Shown here: positions 62,712 through 64,000 of the stretch, piece after piece
How the letters are laid out: the number at the start of each line of letters is the position of its first letter
How positions within the stretch are numbered: the first letter of the stretch is position 1
NCBI GenBank assembly: GCA_039989855.1
Contig: JBDXGZ010000024.1
Location: 70,118-134,117, forward strand
DNA: 64,000 bases
Direction of reading: 5' to 3'
Origin: CALFVT01 sp039989855
Lineage (GTDB): Bacteria > Pseudomonadota > Alphaproteobacteria > Caulobacterales > Maricaulaceae
Translations under genes and position numbers: made by a program
Notes under the pieces: generated by a model
What the model was told of the DNA's origin: nothing
Database searches by the model: none
Seen by the model: only the letters and a program-made list of their open reading frames with translations

Positions 62712-63440
62712 TTAGTTTTTAATCGCGTAAGTGAGGTTGACTGTGACGCTAAGGTTCTGCTCCCCCGCTGCGATGGGTGTCGTCGACTGAACTGACGCTG
62801 TACGCGCAAAGGCGACAGTCTGCGGCGTAAACCCACCGCGACTATTTTCCGAGATTGATGTGAGGTCGCCAAGCGATACCCCTGCGGCACTCGCCATGGC
62901 TTCGGCCTTGGCTTTTGCGGCTTTAATCGCTTTATCCCGCGCGGTGGTCTTGGCTGTCTCGGGTTCGGAAATCGAAAAGCTAACGCCGTTAATATTATTC
63001 ACCCCTGCTTTAACGAGAGCATCGAGCATCGGCCCGACCTTTTCCAGATTATCCGTGGTCGCAGAGACTGTATTACGAACCTCATAGCCGTCGATTTTCG
63101 GGCTTTTGCGGTCTTGATAGGAAAAGCGCGGATTGAGCGACATTTGCGATGTACGAATATCTGTCTCTTCAATGCCTGCGGCGCGGAGCTGCTCAAACGC
63201 GGCGCTCATTTTCGCGGCATTGGCGGCCATGGCGTCGTCAGCTGTTTTGGCCTGTGTGACAACACCCGCAGAGACGCTGGCACGGTCTGGGGCTTGGCTA
63301 ACCTTGCCCGTGGCTGAAACGGTGATCTGAGCGGTGGGGGCGCTTCCCGCCGTTATATAGGTCGGCCCGCCAGAATTGCAGGCCGTGAGAATAAGGGTCG
63401 CCAAAATAACGGTGGGTGTTGTGAATAGAAATTTTTTCAT
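62712..63440 (-). CDS. SIMPL (DUF541) domain lipoprotein
   Basis: Protein of 242 residues from ATG 63440, preceded by AGAGGAGAG. Lipobox ILTACNSG (Cys20). SIMPL domain: ITVSATGKVSQAPDRASVSAGV (only key parts listed: SATGKV, PDRA), then GIEETDIRTSQMSLNPRF and YEVRNTVSATTDNLEKVG, and ISFSEPET-like FSISEPETAKTTARDKAI. Periplasmic oligomeric protein family of uncertain role (oxidative stress links have been described for E. coli YggE). Confidence 0.9.
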   Translation of the reverse strand: MKKFLFTTPTVILATLILTACNSGGPTYITAGSAPTAQITVSATGKVSQAPDRASVSAGVVTQAKTADDAMAANAAKMSAAFEQLRAAGIEETDIRTSQMSLNPRFSYQDRKSPKIDGYEVRNTVSATTDNLEKVGPMLDALVKAGVNNINGVSFSISEPETAKTTARDKAIKAAKAKAEAMASAAGVSLGDLTSISENSRGGFTPQTVAFARTASVQSTTPIAAGEQNLSVTVNLTYAIKN

Positions 63441-63621
63441 GAAGCTCTCCTCTTTGCACCAATACATACATGATTTGAGGTGAATATTCTATGGTCACGT
63501 CGTTTAGAATGTATTCAAGTGAAAATTGCACGAAATTTAACGAAATTGGCTCTTTTAACTACGGGGCTTGCACGCTATACACCCGCTTCATATTTGAATC
63601 TAATATGAAAGTCTGACCAGT

Positions 63622-63698
63622 GGGGGGATAGCTCAGTTGGTTAGAGCCGTCCGCTCATAACGGATTGGTCGGGGGTTCAAGTCCCTCTCCCCCTACCA
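63622..63698 (+). tRNA. tRNA with CAU anticodon, probably tRNA-Ile2
   Basis: 77 bases with all arms: acceptor GGGGGGA/TCCCCCT (first pair G-U), D arm GCTCAGTTGGTTAGAGC, anticodon arm TCCG-CTCATAA-CGGA, extra arm TTGGTC, T arm GGGGG-TTCAAGT-CCCTC, then ACCA encoded. The anticodon is CAU. The CTCATAA loop followed by TTGGTCG is like tRNA-Ile2, whose C34 is changed to lysidine by TilS to read AUA, rather than elongator Met. Initiator type is excluded by the missing GGG/CCC anticodon stem. Confidence 0.88.
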
Positions 63699-63857
63699 CG
63701 CACACTGCGGTTTTTCTTGTCCTATAGTCGCGTGCTATAAAGCCCCTAGTAACGGGGCTTTAGCTGTTATGAGCTGTGTAGAGACGCAGTATGAGGGCTT
63801 TGTCACGTTAACAGAACTCGTCGTAATTTTCTCAGGATGCCTTTCTTAAGCACAAGT

Positions 63858-64000
63858 TTATGCCGTGGCTCTATACCATTCCATCTGCGCTTGCGCTCTG
63901 AATTTTCGAAGTATTTGTCTTGAGATAAGATGGCGCCGATGATTGAAGAGGTTGTAAATTAGGCCGAAGACCGAGAGCATTTTTTGTGCGTTCTTGATCG
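63858..64000 (-). mobile_element. C-terminal end of IS6-like transposase, runs past window
   Basis: Minus-strand frame ending in TAA at 63860-63858 encodes the last 46 residues visible: KMLSVFGLIYNLFNHRRHLI then SRQILRKFRAQAQMEWYRAT. This is the known C-terminal pattern of IS6-family DDE transposases (a histidine-rich NHRRHLISR followed by FR-A-----W--A). The rest lies outside. GGGCTTTGTCAC at 63795-63806 resembles an IS6 end (GGCTTTGTTGC type) and could be the right terminal repeat. It sits about 100 bases after the tRNA gene. Confidence 0.7.

Noticed and set aside
1..64000. CRISPR array, rRNA operon, prophage, toxin-antitoxin or known defence genes
   Set aside because: Looked for repeat-spacer patterns and typical motifs on both strands and found none that hold up.

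Overview
The window looks like chromosomal DNA of a marine alphaproteobacterium, most likely in or near the Hyphomonadaceae/Maricaulaceae. This is inferred from gene families and gene order: a DUF4167 gene next to prmC, a short SRP RNA just upstream of dnaX, a SoxR with an operator-controlled neighbour, DnaG and DnaX with reduced zinc-ligand sets, and a PL7 alginate-lyase-type lipoprotein that suggests contact with brown algae. Base composition is mid-range by eye. Several islets are visibly more AT-rich (around 26.7, 41.2-42.5, 45.1-47.1 and 52-54.3 kb).

Layout. 0-3.3 kb: a membrane protein and an Hsp70/actin-fold ATPase with a hydrophobic C-terminal segment. 3.3-14 kb: sugar and envelope metabolism (AGE-family epimerase, UDP-glucuronate epimerase-like protein, GalU, GlmS, fatty acid hydroxylase/sterol desaturase family, PhoD phosphatase, phosphomannomutase/phosphoglucomutase, GT2 glycosyltransferase). 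14-15.1 kb: a VOC protein and SoxR with a near-perfect SoxR box between them. 15.2-18 kb: ahcY-metK (methyl cycle). 18-20 kb: two tandem TonB-like proteins and a small secreted protein. 20.1-21.9 kb: rimM-trmD-rplS. 21.9-25 kb: a secreted surface protein and three overlapping paralogous small secreted cysteine proteins. 25-30.5 kb: alginate lyase, EamA transporter, asd, beta-propeller protein. 30.5-33 kb: GNAT, rplT, rpmI, a DUF4345 gene in the opposite direction, and infC with an ATA start. 33-38.2 kb: GT4, alpha/beta hydrolase, prmC, DUF4167, nitrilase-family hydrolase. 38.2-42.6 kb: a large DUF2339 membrane protein, then three AT-rich genes between two direct copies of a palindromic repeat. 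42.7-48.4 kb: SRP RNA, dnaX, ybaB and, after an inserted block with a trypsin-like protease and a large palindrome, recR. 48.4-52.4 kb: rmuC, a DUF885 lipoprotein and small genes. 52.6-58.6 kb: an internally duplicated membrane protein, dnaG and rpoD. 58.6-63.5 kb: M16 peptidase, short asparaginase-like protein, panD, SIMPL protein. 63.6-64 kb: a CAU tRNA followed by the C-terminal end of an IS6-like transposase that runs off the window.

Most of the window is housekeeping. The points most worth following up are the SoxR-box promoter facing the VOC gene, the infC ATA start and the broken infC/rpmI/rplT order with its own attenuator-like leader, the GT2 gene whose reading frame extends upstream without a canonical start, the three-gene secreted cysteine-protein cluster, the repeat-flanked islet, the interrupted dnaX-ybaB-recR locus with its large palindrome and structured unexplained region, and the Hsp70-like ATPase with a membrane segment. 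I did not find a CRISPR array, an rRNA operon, a prophage or a recognisable complete defence system.
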